DNA of 64,000 nucleotides from contig NZ_WNXX01000003.1 of assembly GCF_009733795.1 (NCBI RefSeq), forward strand, positions 62,001-126,000. Reading direction: 5' to 3'. The notes beneath the pieces are model-generated. The model made no database searches. It had not been told where the DNA came from and saw nothing but the letters and a program-made list of their open reading frames with translations. Of this stretch, positions 11,297-19,273 are shown in pieces; the stretch's first letter is position 1, and each line of letters begins with the position of its first letter. This stretch comes from Actinotalea caeni (GTDB lineage: Bacteria > Actinomycetota > Actinomycetes > Actinomycetales > Beutenbergiaceae). Position numbers and translations under genes: made by a program.

Positions 11297-11905
11297 TCAT
11301 GGCATTTCTCCCCTACCCAGCGCAAGGCCTGCGATGAATTGATCCTCAGCACGGCGTCGTGCTTCCACGTCGGCGTGCATGTATTCCACGAAGTCTTCCT
11401 CGCGGTTCGGGATGACGGTGTCTTCGATGGGGTCTGTGTCGGGTTCGCCGGGCCAGGCGATGCGACGTGTCGGCCGGTCGGTGGTCAGCCGGGTACCGCA
11501 GGCGGCGGTCCAGTGTCGGAGTCGTTCTTGGGCTTCGGTGAAGTCGCGGTGCCAGACGAGCATGGCGGAGCCTTTGGCTTCGGGGTGGATCGCGCACAGC
11601 CAGTGGATGTGCAGCGCGGACAGCTCCCACACCAGTTCCGGGTGGCGGTGCCAGAACGGCGGGACCACGGCGACGGGGAGGCCGTAGGTGTGTCGGAGCC
11701 AGTGCACCCATTCGTTGAGCGCGAGCCATTCTTCTTCTGCGGCGTCGGCGGTGAGGAGGTTCCAGTTCACCGGCCCCGGAGGCCCCGACTCATCCTCTCC
11801 CTGCGCACCAGGGGTGTCAGTGTCGGGATCGTAGCTTTCATCGAACTCGTCCTCCGCCGCCTCACCCGGATCGACATCGCTCGTGTCGGGCAGTTCATCG
11901 ACCAT
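11297..11905 (-). CDS. DUF4913-type ICE protein
   Basis: A 202-residue acidic protein. The N-terminal 45 residues are Asp/Glu rich and probably disordered. The remainder (WLALNEWVHWLRHTYGLP ... FWHRHPELVWELSALHIHW) has the tryptophan- and histidine-rich pattern of DUF4913, found on actinobacterial plasmids and ICEs next to transfer genes. No catalytic motif is recognised. It is the last gene of the operon VirD4, SSB-like, DUF4913, 9 bp after the SSB-like stop. Confidence 0.65.
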   Translation of the reverse strand: MVDELPDTSDVDPGEAAEDEFDESYDPDTDTPGAQGEDESGPPGPVNWNLLTADAAEEEWLALNEWVHWLRHTYGLPVAVVPPFWHRHPELVWELSALHIHWLCAIHPEAKGSAMLVWHRDFTEAQERLRHWTAACGTRLTTDRPTRRIAWPGEPDTDPIEDTVIPNREEDFVEYMHADVEARRRAEDQFIAGLALGRGEMP

Positions 11906-11914
11906 GATGCTCTC

Positions 11915-12379
11915 TCACCTTCCGATCGCAGCGGCAGCAGCAGAGGTGCGACGTGGGGCGTTGGGTGACAGTGCCGTGTCTTCGAGTCCGGCGTCGAGTG
12001 AGTCGGGTTCTGGGGTGCGGCGGGGTCGGTCGACGGTGTAGCGGGTGCGGGCGAGGTCGTGGCCGAGTTTCTTTGCGACGAACTCCTCGACTTTGACGGT
12101 CTGTCCGTTGTCGTCGGTGCGGTCGTAGTGGTGGGTGTAGCCCTCGGCGACGAACTTGTCGCCTTTCGCGAAGCGCTGGTGTGCGCGTTCGGCGGTCTTC
12201 CGGAACGCGACGAGGTCGTGGAAGGTGGTCTCGGTCTGCGTGAACGATCCGTCGCTTTCGCGGCGGTAGTGTTCCTGCCCGATCTTCACGAACAGGCGCG
12301 CGTCACCCTTCTCGGTGAACGACAGATGGGGTTCGGATGCGATGAACCCGGACAGAGACTCTTGCGTGTGGATGGCCAT
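11915..12379 (-). CDS. Single-stranded DNA-binding-like protein
   Basis: A 154-residue protein resembling an OB-fold SSB: an N-terminal strand set (GFIASEPHLSFTEKGDARLFVKIGQEHY), a central TTFHDLVAFRKTAERAHQRFAKGDKFVAEG block matching the SSB core, and a low-complexity C-terminus. The acidic SSB tail is replaced by an Ala-rich end. The ATG at 12379 has GAGGAG 7 bases upstream, much better than the earlier in-frame start at 12430. It probably coats transferred single strands during conjugation and lies just downstream of the coupling-protein gene. Confidence 0.75.
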   Translation of the reverse strand: MAIHTQESLSGFIASEPHLSFTEKGDARLFVKIGQEHYRRESDGSFTQTETTFHDLVAFRKTAERAHQRFAKGDKFVAEGYTHHYDRTDDNGQTVKVEEFVAKKLGHDLARTRYTVDRPRRTPEPDSLDAGLEDTALSPNAPRRTSAAAAAIGR

Positions 12380-12426
12380 TGGACACTCCTCGTGACAGTC
12401 GGCACCCCACCGTTCGGGGTGCTCTG

Positions 12427-14244
12427 TCACTCAGGTGCGCCCACAGCCCCCTGCTCGCCAGCCGACGCAGGCGTGCCGTGTTGCAGCAGCCCCTCGACCT
12501 CACGGCGCTGCGCCTGCAGCTCGCCCGCGTTCCTCCGATGGGTCCAGGCGCGGAGTTTCGAGACGATGGGCGGGGCGGCGCGCAGCAGGATGAGACCGGT
12601 GCCGAATGGGAGCGTGCGGATCACATCGGGCGGCATGATCGCTACCCGACGGATGGAGCGTTGTGCGGAGCGGGAGCCGTGGTCGCCGATGGTGGTGGAG
12701 TCGGTGATCTCGTCACGTTCCCCGATCAACGTGGTGAGGTCTTGGAGGTCGCGGGAGTTGGATGCCCCGCCGAGGATGATCTTCACGATCGAGGCATCCC
12801 AGATAGCCCCAGCCGCGTTATCCGACCACTTCTCCCGCGCCTGGGCGAGCGACTGTAGCACCGGCATCGTTGTGATCCCCGTGCCCCCACCCTCCGCCAT
12901 AAGCGTCGGCAGTGATGGCAACGGTGCGAGGTTGCCGATCTCATCGAGCGCGAGGAGCAGGGGCGGGTCGAGGCGGGCTCCGGTTGATTTGGCGGCGAGG
13001 CGGCGGGCGGCTTCGACGAGGTCTTCCACGAACGCCGACACCAACGCCGCACTGTTATTCGCCCCAGCCCCCGTCGCCAAGAGATAAACCGTGCCGCGGT
13101 TGCGGAGGAACTCTTCGGGATCGAACTTCTCCTCTGGCCCGGGGCTCACGGCGTCGAGCACACGCGGATCGGCAAGGGCAGCGAGCGAGAGGGAGACGCC
13201 TTGCCAGATCGAGTCACGGGTGCGGGGGTCGGAGTCGATCATCGCCTGCAACGAGTCCGCCCACCCCGTCGCAGCATGCGGGTTCGCGGTCAGGATCGCA
13301 ACCGCATCGGACGCCGCAGCTGGATCGAGGGTCCACCGGAACAACTCAGCCGGGGTGCGGTGATCGAGGGCTGCGGCATGAAGGAGGGCTTGGAGCGCGG
13401 TGCGGGTTTTCCCTTCCCAGAAGTCACCGCCCTCGACACCACCTGCGGAGAGGCCGGTGCCGGCTGCGAGGCCCGTGGCGCGGATCATCGCCGTCAACGG
13501 GTCCTCACACCCCCGAATCGGCGACCACCGTAGCCCTGCCGGGACGCCTTCGGCGAGGTGTTGCGGGTCGAATACCGCCACCGGCCGTCCCTCAGCGCTG
13601 CGGGCAGTGAGAGTGGCGGTGAGGTTGTCCGGGCGGGTGGAAGTCGTGACGACCGCGCCCGGAGCATCGAGGATCGCGTTGATGACGATGTGGAGGCCTT
13701 TGCCGGAGCGGGGTGGCCCGATCAGCAGGATCGAGTCCTCCACGCTCGCCCACACGTTCACGCCTCGCGAGGCACCGAGGAGATAGCCCACGTCTTGCGC
13801 TTCGGGGTTTGGCAGTGAGGGGCGGAGTTGCTTGCCGCGGCGCAACAGCGCCTTCTCCGATGCGGCGGTAGCAACGTCGGTGCGGGTTGCGATTCCGACG
13901 ATCCGATACGGGTCGATCTTCGTGCGCCGGTTGTGTTCCCGGAACGTGCGCCACACCCACCAGCCCGCCGCGCCACCACCGAGGATCAGCAGCCCCGCGG
14001 CGATCCAGTAGACGACGGCGTTGAGCCCGTCAGCACCGAGCGGACTCCCTGGGTCGGCGGGGTGCAGGAGGACTCCGAGGCCTGCTTCGACGCCACCGGT
14101 CGGCTGCGCGGCCCCTGTCACCCAGGCGGTGATCGAACCGGCCACGCGGAGGATGACGGCGAGAACTGCGGCGGCGATGAGGGCGATGATGCCGAGGTTC
14201 GCGAGTTCATCCCCGAGCGCCCCGCCAGGCCTGGGGGTGCTCAT
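12427..14244 (-). CDS. Type IV secretion coupling protein (VirD4/TraG-like)
   Basis: Membrane ATPase that would dock the relaxosome to the conjugation channel. The 605-residue product has two N-terminal membrane segments (about residues 16-40 and 77-97), Walker A LLIGPPRSGKGLHIV (about 173-187), Walker B LLLALDEIGNLAPLPSLPT (about 428-446) and a TraG/TraD-type C-terminal region (GGASNSRDLQDLTTLIGERDE). Its start overlaps the preceding gene stop by 4 bp. Together with the VirB4 gene at 19.3-20.8 kb it defines the ICE as T4SS type rather than FtsK/TraB type. Confidence 0.9.
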   Translation of the reverse strand: MSTPRPGGALGDELANLGIIALIAAAVLAVILRVAGSITAWVTGAAQPTGGVEAGLGVLLHPADPGSPLGADGLNAVVYWIAAGLLILGGGAAGWWVWRTFREHNRRTKIDPYRIVGIATRTDVATAASEKALLRRGKQLRPSLPNPEAQDVGYLLGASRGVNVWASVEDSILLIGPPRSGKGLHIVINAILDAPGAVVTTSTRPDNLTATLTARSAEGRPVAVFDPQHLAEGVPAGLRWSPIRGCEDPLTAMIRATGLAAGTGLSAGGVEGGDFWEGKTRTALQALLHAAALDHRTPAELFRWTLDPAAASDAVAILTANPHAATGWADSLQAMIDSDPRTRDSIWQGVSLSLAALADPRVLDAVSPGPEEKFDPEEFLRNRGTVYLLATGAGANNSAALVSAFVEDLVEAARRLAAKSTGARLDPPLLLALDEIGNLAPLPSLPTLMAEGGGTGITTMPVLQSLAQAREKWSDNAAGAIWDASIVKIILGGASNSRDLQDLTTLIGERDEITDSTTIGDHGSRSAQRSIRRVAIMPPDVIRTLPFGTGLILLRAAPPIVSKLRAWTHRRNAGELQAQRREVEGLLQHGTPASAGEQGAVGAPE

Positions 14245-14822
14245 GGGAGCCTGCTGACGACGAGGGTGCCGGAGATGCGACCGAGGAGGATCACTTCACC
14301 TGTCACCGCGGTTGCGGCTTGCTCTGCGGTGAGGAGGGCTCGGGCAGTGCCGTCGGGACTGGCATCCGAATGTGCGTGGATGATCGCGACCGCGACATCC
14401 TCACCCGGGACGAACCCCGCACCTGCGACCTGATGCAGCACCGGCTGCACCGCTGCCACCGGAGGCGTCGTCGCCTCCGGTGGCAGCGGTGCCTCCCAAG
14501 GCCTCGCTGTGGGGCGTTCTCGGGGCGGGGTGATGATGTCGGTGAACGTCGACCCGTCCGCCTCCCGAACCTGCACCCGCAACGGCGTGCGATTGCGAGC
14601 AGCAAGAGCGTCGAGAATCGCGGGGAATGATTCGCGCCGCCAACCCGGTGCGAACGGTTCCGGAAGATACGGCGCTCCATCGACAGTGACACTCATCGCG
14701 CCGTCCGCGCTGATGGTGAACTCCACCACCGGCACCACGACCGGCCCAACACTCGGAGGCACCGGCGTCGTCGGGGGCTGAGCGTCGGGGTTGGTGCGGC
14801 GGTAGCGGGGCTTCGGGGTCAC
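14241..14822 (-). CDS. ICE transfer-operon protein of unknown function
   Basis: A 193-residue soluble protein. After a basic, proline-rich N-terminus (TPKPRYRRTNPDAQPP), two regions look folded: a beta-rich segment EFTISADGAMSVTVDGAPY and an Ala-rich C-terminal segment (DVAVAIIHAHSDASPDGTARALL). No known domain is recognised. The GTG at 14822 is chosen because AAGGA lies 8 bases upstream; the earlier ATG at 14867 lies inside the conserved upstream motif. It is the first gene of the operon leading to VirD4, with a 4-bp overlap. Confidence 0.65.
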   Translation of the reverse strand: MTPKPRYRRTNPDAQPPTTPVPPSVGPVVVPVVEFTISADGAMSVTVDGAPYLPEPFAPGWRRESFPAILDALAARNRTPLRVQVREADGSTFTDIITPPRERPTARPWEAPLPPEATTPPVAAVQPVLHQVAGAGFVPGEDVAVAIIHAHSDASPDGTARALLTAEQAATAVTGEVILLGRISGTLVVSRLP

Positions 14823-14858
14823 AGGTGGGTCCTTCCAAGTCGAACAGCAGTCGCCATG

Positions 14859-14868
14859 CAGGTGCACC
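14859..14868 (-). promoter_or_regulatory. GGTGCACCTG motif, copy 1
   Basis: Recurring motif of the ICE, read on the minus strand, 36 bases before the GTG of the VirD4 operon. The GGTGCACC core is a perfect palindrome. Related copies precede other ICE operons (see findings). Confidence 0.5.
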
Positions 14869-14900
14869 CGCGCCGCCTCGGGTGCAGAGGGCAGAAAGGT

Positions 14901-14937
14901 GGGAGGGCACGAACCTGGGGGTGGTTCGTGCCCTCCC
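14901..14937. terminator. Strong hairpin terminator behind the surface-protein gene
   Basis: A perfect 15-bp inverted repeat, GGGAGGGCACGAACC and its complement, encloses a 7-nt loop. It lies downstream of the surface-protein stop on the minus strand and before the next operon's motif. No T-run is evident, as is usual in GC-rich hosts. Confidence 0.7.
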
Positions 14938-14939
14938 GT

Positions 14940-14975
14940 GCTGACCCGCCATAGTGGGGGTGCCAGCGGGTCAGC
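14940..14975. terminator. Second hairpin in tandem
   Basis: GCTGACCCGC (14940-14949) pairs perfectly with GCGGGTCAGC (14966-14975) around a 16-nt loop. It lies directly after the surface-protein stop and before the first hairpin in the direction of transcription, giving a double terminator. Confidence 0.6.
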
Positions 14976-14984
14976 AGCCTGTGG

Positions 14985-17900
14985 TTAGTCCTCCTTTGCT
15001 CCCTCGAACTGAGCTTTGAACTCCTCGAACGCCTCGTCCTCTTCGCGGACGTACCCGGAGCGTTCGCGGGCGATCGCGAGACGGCGACCGAACAGCAGCA
15101 CCCCACCGGTCGCGGCGGCGATCAGTCCACCGGCAAGGCCAAGCGGCCACCAATCACCACCGCCGGTCTGCGCCAACTCACCAGGCGTTCCCGGCTTTCC
15201 GGGCTCCTCCGGGACGGGGGTGACGGTGGTGGTCTCGTCGGGTGCGCCGCAGAGTCCGCGGTGCAGGATGAGGCCTTCTTTGTCGATTACGGTCTCCACC
15301 CAGTAGTAGGTGCCGATCTCGTCGAAGATCACCTCGTCCGAGGTGTACTCGCCGGGACCGTCGAGTTCGATCACGGCGGAGGTGAATACGAGCTCTTCCG
15401 CCGTGCACAGTGCCTCATTGGTGTGCTGCCGGTAGGCCTCGAACACGAGCCGTGCCCCCTCCGGTACCGCGCCGGTGACGGTTGCGACATCATGCGCAGG
15501 CTCACCCAACACGACCGTGGGCGTCGCGTTCGTCTTCACCCGCAGCTCGTCTGGCTGCTCAGTGACAACGGTCGTCTCGCCCGGCGCACCACACTTCCCT
15601 TCGGCGATCACGTCGCCGTCGGCGCCGTAGAGGGTTTCGACCCAGTACACGTTCCCGGGCTCGGTGACGGTGGTGGTGCCGGAGTGGTAGATGCCGGCTT
15701 GTGTGACGGGGATCTCGTCGCTGACGTAGAACGGCGACTCGCACACCGCCCCGGCCTCCGCCGGGTGCGGACCATAGGCGCGGAACACTAGGTACGCGCC
15801 GTCGGGAATCGTCGTGCCCTGAACCAGTGCGGTGTCCGAGAACGGTTCCCCAACGAGCGCTTCCGGTGTCGCCTGCGTGATCACCGTGACCGGCACCTCC
15901 GTGTCGGTAGGTGGGACGTAGAAGCGTTCCAGCACATCAGCCGGCGACGATGCGTAGGGCTGGACCCGGTCGTCACCCTCGAACGTCGTCACGAGGACGT
16001 AGAAGCCGGGCTCGGTGGGAACGATCTTGTCGTGATCGGTGTAGCCGAGCTTGTAGACCCCATTCCTGGCCGGTGTCGTGAGCTCCGCGAGCACCGGTGC
16101 CGTGGTCAGGTCAAGGTCATCGGTGAGTTCGCTATCGGTGGCGAAGGGGCCGTAGACGGTGTGACGGAGTTCGTCGAGGTCGGGGTTCCAGTAGCCGTCG
16201 CCGGTGAAGTCACCGTGGTTCGCGGGGAACCCCGACACGGTGACGACATCGAATGCACGGCCGCCGGGGTGGACGTTGTATTCCCGCATCATGGAGGTCA
16301 CCGTGATCGGCCATCGCACGGATGTCGTCTCGACGTTGATGCCGTAATCGTCCTGCCAGTCGGCGGCGAGGTAGTCGCGTACCCACTCCGGCTGCGAGAC
16401 CTTCTTCACCTCCCACACCCAGGTCACGAACCCACCCGACGGCGCCACCACCGACGGAGACGTGTAGACGCCGGGGCCGTCCGCCGTGACGGTGACGGTC
16501 CCGAGCGGCACCGCGTTGCCGTCGATCGCCGTGGTCTGTGCTGGGGGTAGGGTGCCGGGGACTTGGTAGGCGGTGCCCTCGAACACCACCGGAATGGGTG
16601 CGCCGTCCTTCTTCAACCACACACCATTCGAGCTGGACACGGTGATCGTGTCCGTCAGCGCATCACCGGGGACGGCGAGGCGCTGGTCGGCTTCGGAGAC
16701 CGCGACGGGCTGGAACGGCACCACCGAGGTCTCAGCGACCTGTCCGAACCGGTCGGTGAACGAATCGGTGAGGTACTTCGCATGCTTGCCTTGCGCGGCC
16801 TTGTCGATCGCCCACACCCAGGTGTAGAACCCCGATTCCGGGGCTGTGATCGTGCCAGGCGAGGTGTACGACCCAGCCCCCGTCAGCGTCACCGTCTCGC
16901 TGCCCGCGATGGGGGCTCCGGCGGGTGGGGTGTCAGATTCGGTGGGCTGCTCATCGAACGGCCCATACAGCGTGCCGGTCGCGGTCACCTCGACCGGGTT
17001 CCCGTCGAGGTGAATCCAGGTGCCCTTCGACACCGACACCGTGAGTCCATCCACGAACGCATCGCCCTCGGCGACGAAACGGGAGGCGACCTGGGTGGTG
17101 ATCTCCGGCTGGAAATCCAGCTCGATCACCGGCGACTCCACCGACGCAGACAACCCCGTGGAAGAGCCCGCGACAGCGGCGATCAGGCGCTGCTGCCCCG
17201 GTGTCGCATACAGGTCGAGCGCGGCCCCGTACCCGGCGGCAGGCACCGACATGGATGCGCCGATCTTGTAGGACGGCACACCGTCGGCCGGGGTGCCGGT
17301 GATCGGATGCGTACCGACGGCGAGATTCCGCGTCGAGGCCCCGTCCGCGAACACCGCATTCGTCAGCGAAGCGCTCCCGGTGAGAGCTGCCGGATGGGCG
17401 GTGACGGTGAGGGTGCCGTTGTACTGATCCGTCATGTCCAGTGCGAGCGACAACGACGGGTCCGTGACCGCGTTCACCGTAGCCTCATGCCGCATGGTCG
17501 AGAGGTTCGCGAGGATCGTGCCGCGCTCGGACGCGGGGGCGCGGGCGACGTAGTAGTCGTCACCGGACATACCGTGCGAGTTGTACATGCCAGGGCTCGC
17601 GACCGACCACACATACAGCGCCACCGCAGCCGTCACGTTCGCATCACCGGACTGCCCCCACCGATCCAGCACATAGTTCATCTCAGCAAGCTGCTGACGA
17701 GACAACGAATCCAGCGACGTGATCCGCTCCGGCCCCGCCGTATTCCCATACGGAGGATCAGCGTGAAGGTCAGCGCAGTACGCCTGCCGGCCATCGACAC
17801 CGGTGTTGTACGCGCCGAGGAACGCACCGTCAGACCAATAGCCGACGCCCTCACTCGCCGCATGCGCGGGCTGAGCACTCAGCGCGAACGACCCCGCGAG

Positions 17901-17996
17901 CAAGAACAGGGCCAGCAACACCGACAGCCATCGCCGGAGCCTGGTCGGTGGCGGCGCAGCCACCGGCTGCGGAATGTGGACGAGTGATCCTGACAC
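14985..17996 (-). CDS. Large sortase-anchored repeat surface protein (putative conjugation adhesin)
   Basis: A 1003-residue exported protein. A signal peptide lies near residues 18-50 (WLSVLLALFLLAGSFALS, then AQPAHA). Next is a thioester-like adhesin head (YWSDGAFLGAYNTG ... AYCADLHADPP) that keeps the cysteine; the expected helical glutamine is not seen in AAVALYVWSVA. At least five beta-sandwich repeats of about 100-140 residues follow, each ending in SGFYTWVW-like or GTYYWVE-like strands. The C-terminus carries LAQTG, a hydrophobic span and RR, matching actinobacterial LAXTG sortase signals, but with an unusual 30-residue acidic tail after the span. The GTG at 17996 has AGGAGG 6 bases upstream. 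Likely cell-cell contact during mating (inference). Confidence 0.75.
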   Translation of the reverse strand: MSGSLVHIPQPVAAPPPTRLRRWLSVLLALFLLAGSFALSAQPAHAASEGVGYWSDGAFLGAYNTGVDGRQAYCADLHADPPYGNTAGPERITSLDSLSRQQLAEMNYVLDRWGQSGDANVTAAVALYVWSVASPGMYNSHGMSGDDYYVARAPASERGTILANLSTMRHEATVNAVTDPSLSLALDMTDQYNGTLTVTAHPAALTGSASLTNAVFADGASTRNLAVGTHPITGTPADGVPSYKIGASMSVPAAGYGAALDLYATPGQQRLIAAVAGSSTGLSASVESPVIELDFQPEITTQVASRFVAEGDAFVDGLTVSVSKGTWIHLDGNPVEVTATGTLYGPFDEQPTESDTPPAGAPIAGSETVTLTGAGSYTSPGTITAPESGFYTWVWAIDKAAQGKHAKYLTDSFTDRFGQVAETSVVPFQPVAVSEADQRLAVPGDALTDTITVSSSNGVWLKKDGAPIPVVFEGTAYQVPGTLPPAQTTAIDGNAVPLGTVTVTADGPGVYTSPSVVAPSGGFVTWVWEVKKVSQPEWVRDYLAADWQDDYGINVETTSVRWPITVTSMMREYNVHPGGRAFDVVTVSGFPANHGDFTGDGYWNPDLDELRHTVYGPFATDSELTDDLDLTTAPVLAELTTPARNGVYKLGYTDHDKIVPTEPGFYVLVTTFEGDDRVQPYASSPADVLERFYVPPTDTEVPVTVITQATPEALVGEPFSDTALVQGTTIPDGAYLVFRAYGPHPAEAGAVCESPFYVSDEIPVTQAGIYHSGTTTVTEPGNVYWVETLYGADGDVIAEGKCGAPGETTVVTEQPDELRVKTNATPTVVLGEPAHDVATVTGAVPEGARLVFEAYRQHTNEALCTAEELVFTSAVIELDGPGEYTSDEVIFDEIGTYYWVETVIDKEGLILHRGLCGAPDETTTVTPVPEEPGKPGTPGELAQTGGGDWWPLGLAGGLIAAATGGVLLFGRRLAIARERSGYVREEDEAFEEFKAQFEGAKED

Positions 17997-18027
17997 GAGA
18001 TGCCTCCTGACGTTCTGGTGAGCAGCA

Positions 18028-18041
18028 ACCCGATATCGGGT
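18028..18041. promoter_or_regulatory. 14-bp perfect palindrome upstream of the surface-protein gene
   Basis: ACCCGATATCGGGT reads the same on both strands and lies 32 bases before the GTG of the surface-protein gene. It could be an operator or an RNA hairpin in the 5' leader. Confidence 0.35.
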
Positions 18042-18052
18042 CGCCTTCACAG

Positions 18053-18062
18053 CAGGTGCACC
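18053..18062 (-). promoter_or_regulatory. GGTGCACCTG motif, copy 2
   Basis: Exact GGTGCACCTG on the minus strand, 56 bases upstream of the surface-protein start and just past the end of the DprA-like gene. Confidence 0.5.
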
Positions 18063-18078
18063 AACCTGGCCCTCGACC

Positions 18079-19092
18079 TCACAACCCAGGACCCTGCGGC
18101 CTCCGGCCCGGGCCGGGCTTCTCTTGATCGAGAGGATCAGTCTCGAGTCCTGCCCGTTCCCGCACAGCACGATGCACACCATCACGTACTCCGTGGAGGA
18201 GTTCGCGGATGTCGTCGTAGCCGGTGATGATCGACCCGAGCCCGTCACGCAACAACCGGTGACACCCCGCAGACGCCGCACTCGTCAACGGCCCAGGAAT
18301 CGCACCGACCGGACGACCCAGCTCCATCGCACGGGCCGCGGTGTGAAGCGAGCCGGAGCGGTATCCGGCCTCGGCGATGACGATGGTGCCGGAGAGGGCG
18401 GCGAGGAGTCTGCCGCGTTGCGGGAATCGCCACTTCGTCGGCGCAGCACCTGGCGGCACCTCACTCAACAGCAGCCCGTTGTCTGCAACTCGGCCCAGGA
18501 GTTCGGTGTGCCCTGCCGGATACGGGCGGTCCAGACCGCCCGCGAGCACCGCGACCGTGGAACCACCAAAAGTGAGCGCAGCACGGTGCGCGGCGCCGTC
18601 AATCCCGTAAGCCCCACCGGAGAGCACCGTCCGAGCATCGGAGACCGCCGACTGCACCAAATCCGTAGTGATGTGCTCCCCGTACCCGGTGGACGCCCTC
18701 GCCCCCGTGATGGTGAGTCGATCCCACACCGGGCCTGCGAGTAGGCTGGTGTCGCCCTTCGCCCACAGTGCGAAGGGGGCATGATCTCCGAGAGCGTTGA
18801 CCGATGCCGGCCAGTCCGAATCGCCGGGGATCAGCACCCGCATGCCGTGGCGCTCAGTCTCCGCGAGCACCCGCCGCAGCTGGGCCGCGTCGATGCGGGG
18901 CGCGAGACGCCGCTGCCAGGTATCACCATCCGGCCCGACCGGCACCTCATCGGCGACGGCACGAGCGACAGTCTCCGTAGCGCCGACGGTGCGGATCATC
19001 CGCCCTGTGACCACATCACCGGGTTCGGAGACGGTCGCGAGGATGATTCTTGCGGTGCGTTCGTCGGCTGCCAGCTCGGTGATCGTGTCCAT
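18079..19092 (-). CDS. DprA/Smf-like DNA-processing protein
   Basis: A 337-residue protein with the DprA Rossmann-like core: LTITGARASTGYGEHI (about residues 127-142), SGGAYGIDGAAHRAAL and FPQRGRLLAALSGTIVIAEAGYRSGS. Chromosomal DprA protects incoming single strands and loads RecA. An ICE copy probably handles transferred DNA or counters host systems (inference). Starts at ATG 19092. The gene lies between the VirB4 operon end and the surface-protein gene; the separate spacer upstream suggests its own promoter. Confidence 0.8.
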   Translation of the reverse strand: MDTITELAADERTARIILATVSEPGDVVTGRMIRTVGATETVARAVADEVPVGPDGDTWQRRLAPRIDAAQLRRVLAETERHGMRVLIPGDSDWPASVNALGDHAPFALWAKGDTSLLAGPVWDRLTITGARASTGYGEHITTDLVQSAVSDARTVLSGGAYGIDGAAHRAALTFGGSTVAVLAGGLDRPYPAGHTELLGRVADNGLLLSEVPPGAAPTKWRFPQRGRLLAALSGTIVIAEAGYRSGSLHTAARAMELGRPVGAIPGPLTSAASAGCHRLLRDGLGSIITGYDDIRELLHGVRDGVHRAVRERAGLETDPLDQEKPGPGRRPQGPGL

Positions 19093-19244
19093 CGGTTCTG
19101 CTCCCTCGGTTGTGGCGAATCAATCGAGAGATAGGTACGAACCTGCACGCCAAACGGGTCACCGAGAGCAAGCCAGTCGTAGCGGGAACTTACAACCTCA
19201 CAGCACCCCACAGATCGCCGAAAACTGGCGGAATCACGCGGAAA

Positions 19245-19268
19245 CAGGCTTCAGGAATCCTGAACCTG
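19245..19268. terminator. Imperfect palindrome after the VirB4 gene
   Basis: CAGG, TTCAGGA, TCCTGAA and CCTG form a near-symmetric 24-bp dyad starting 6 bp past the VirB4 stop on the minus strand. A terminator for the VirB4 operon is the simplest reading; an operator for the DprA gene is an alternative. The spacer at 19093-19273 holds nothing else recognisable. Confidence 0.45.
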
Positions 19269-19273
19269 AGCCT

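Noticed and set aside
17997-18281. N-terminal extension of the surface-protein frame up to 18281
   Set aside because: The extension overlaps the DprA-like gene, carries no signal peptide, and the GTG at 17996 has an excellent AGGAGG site followed by a signal sequence.
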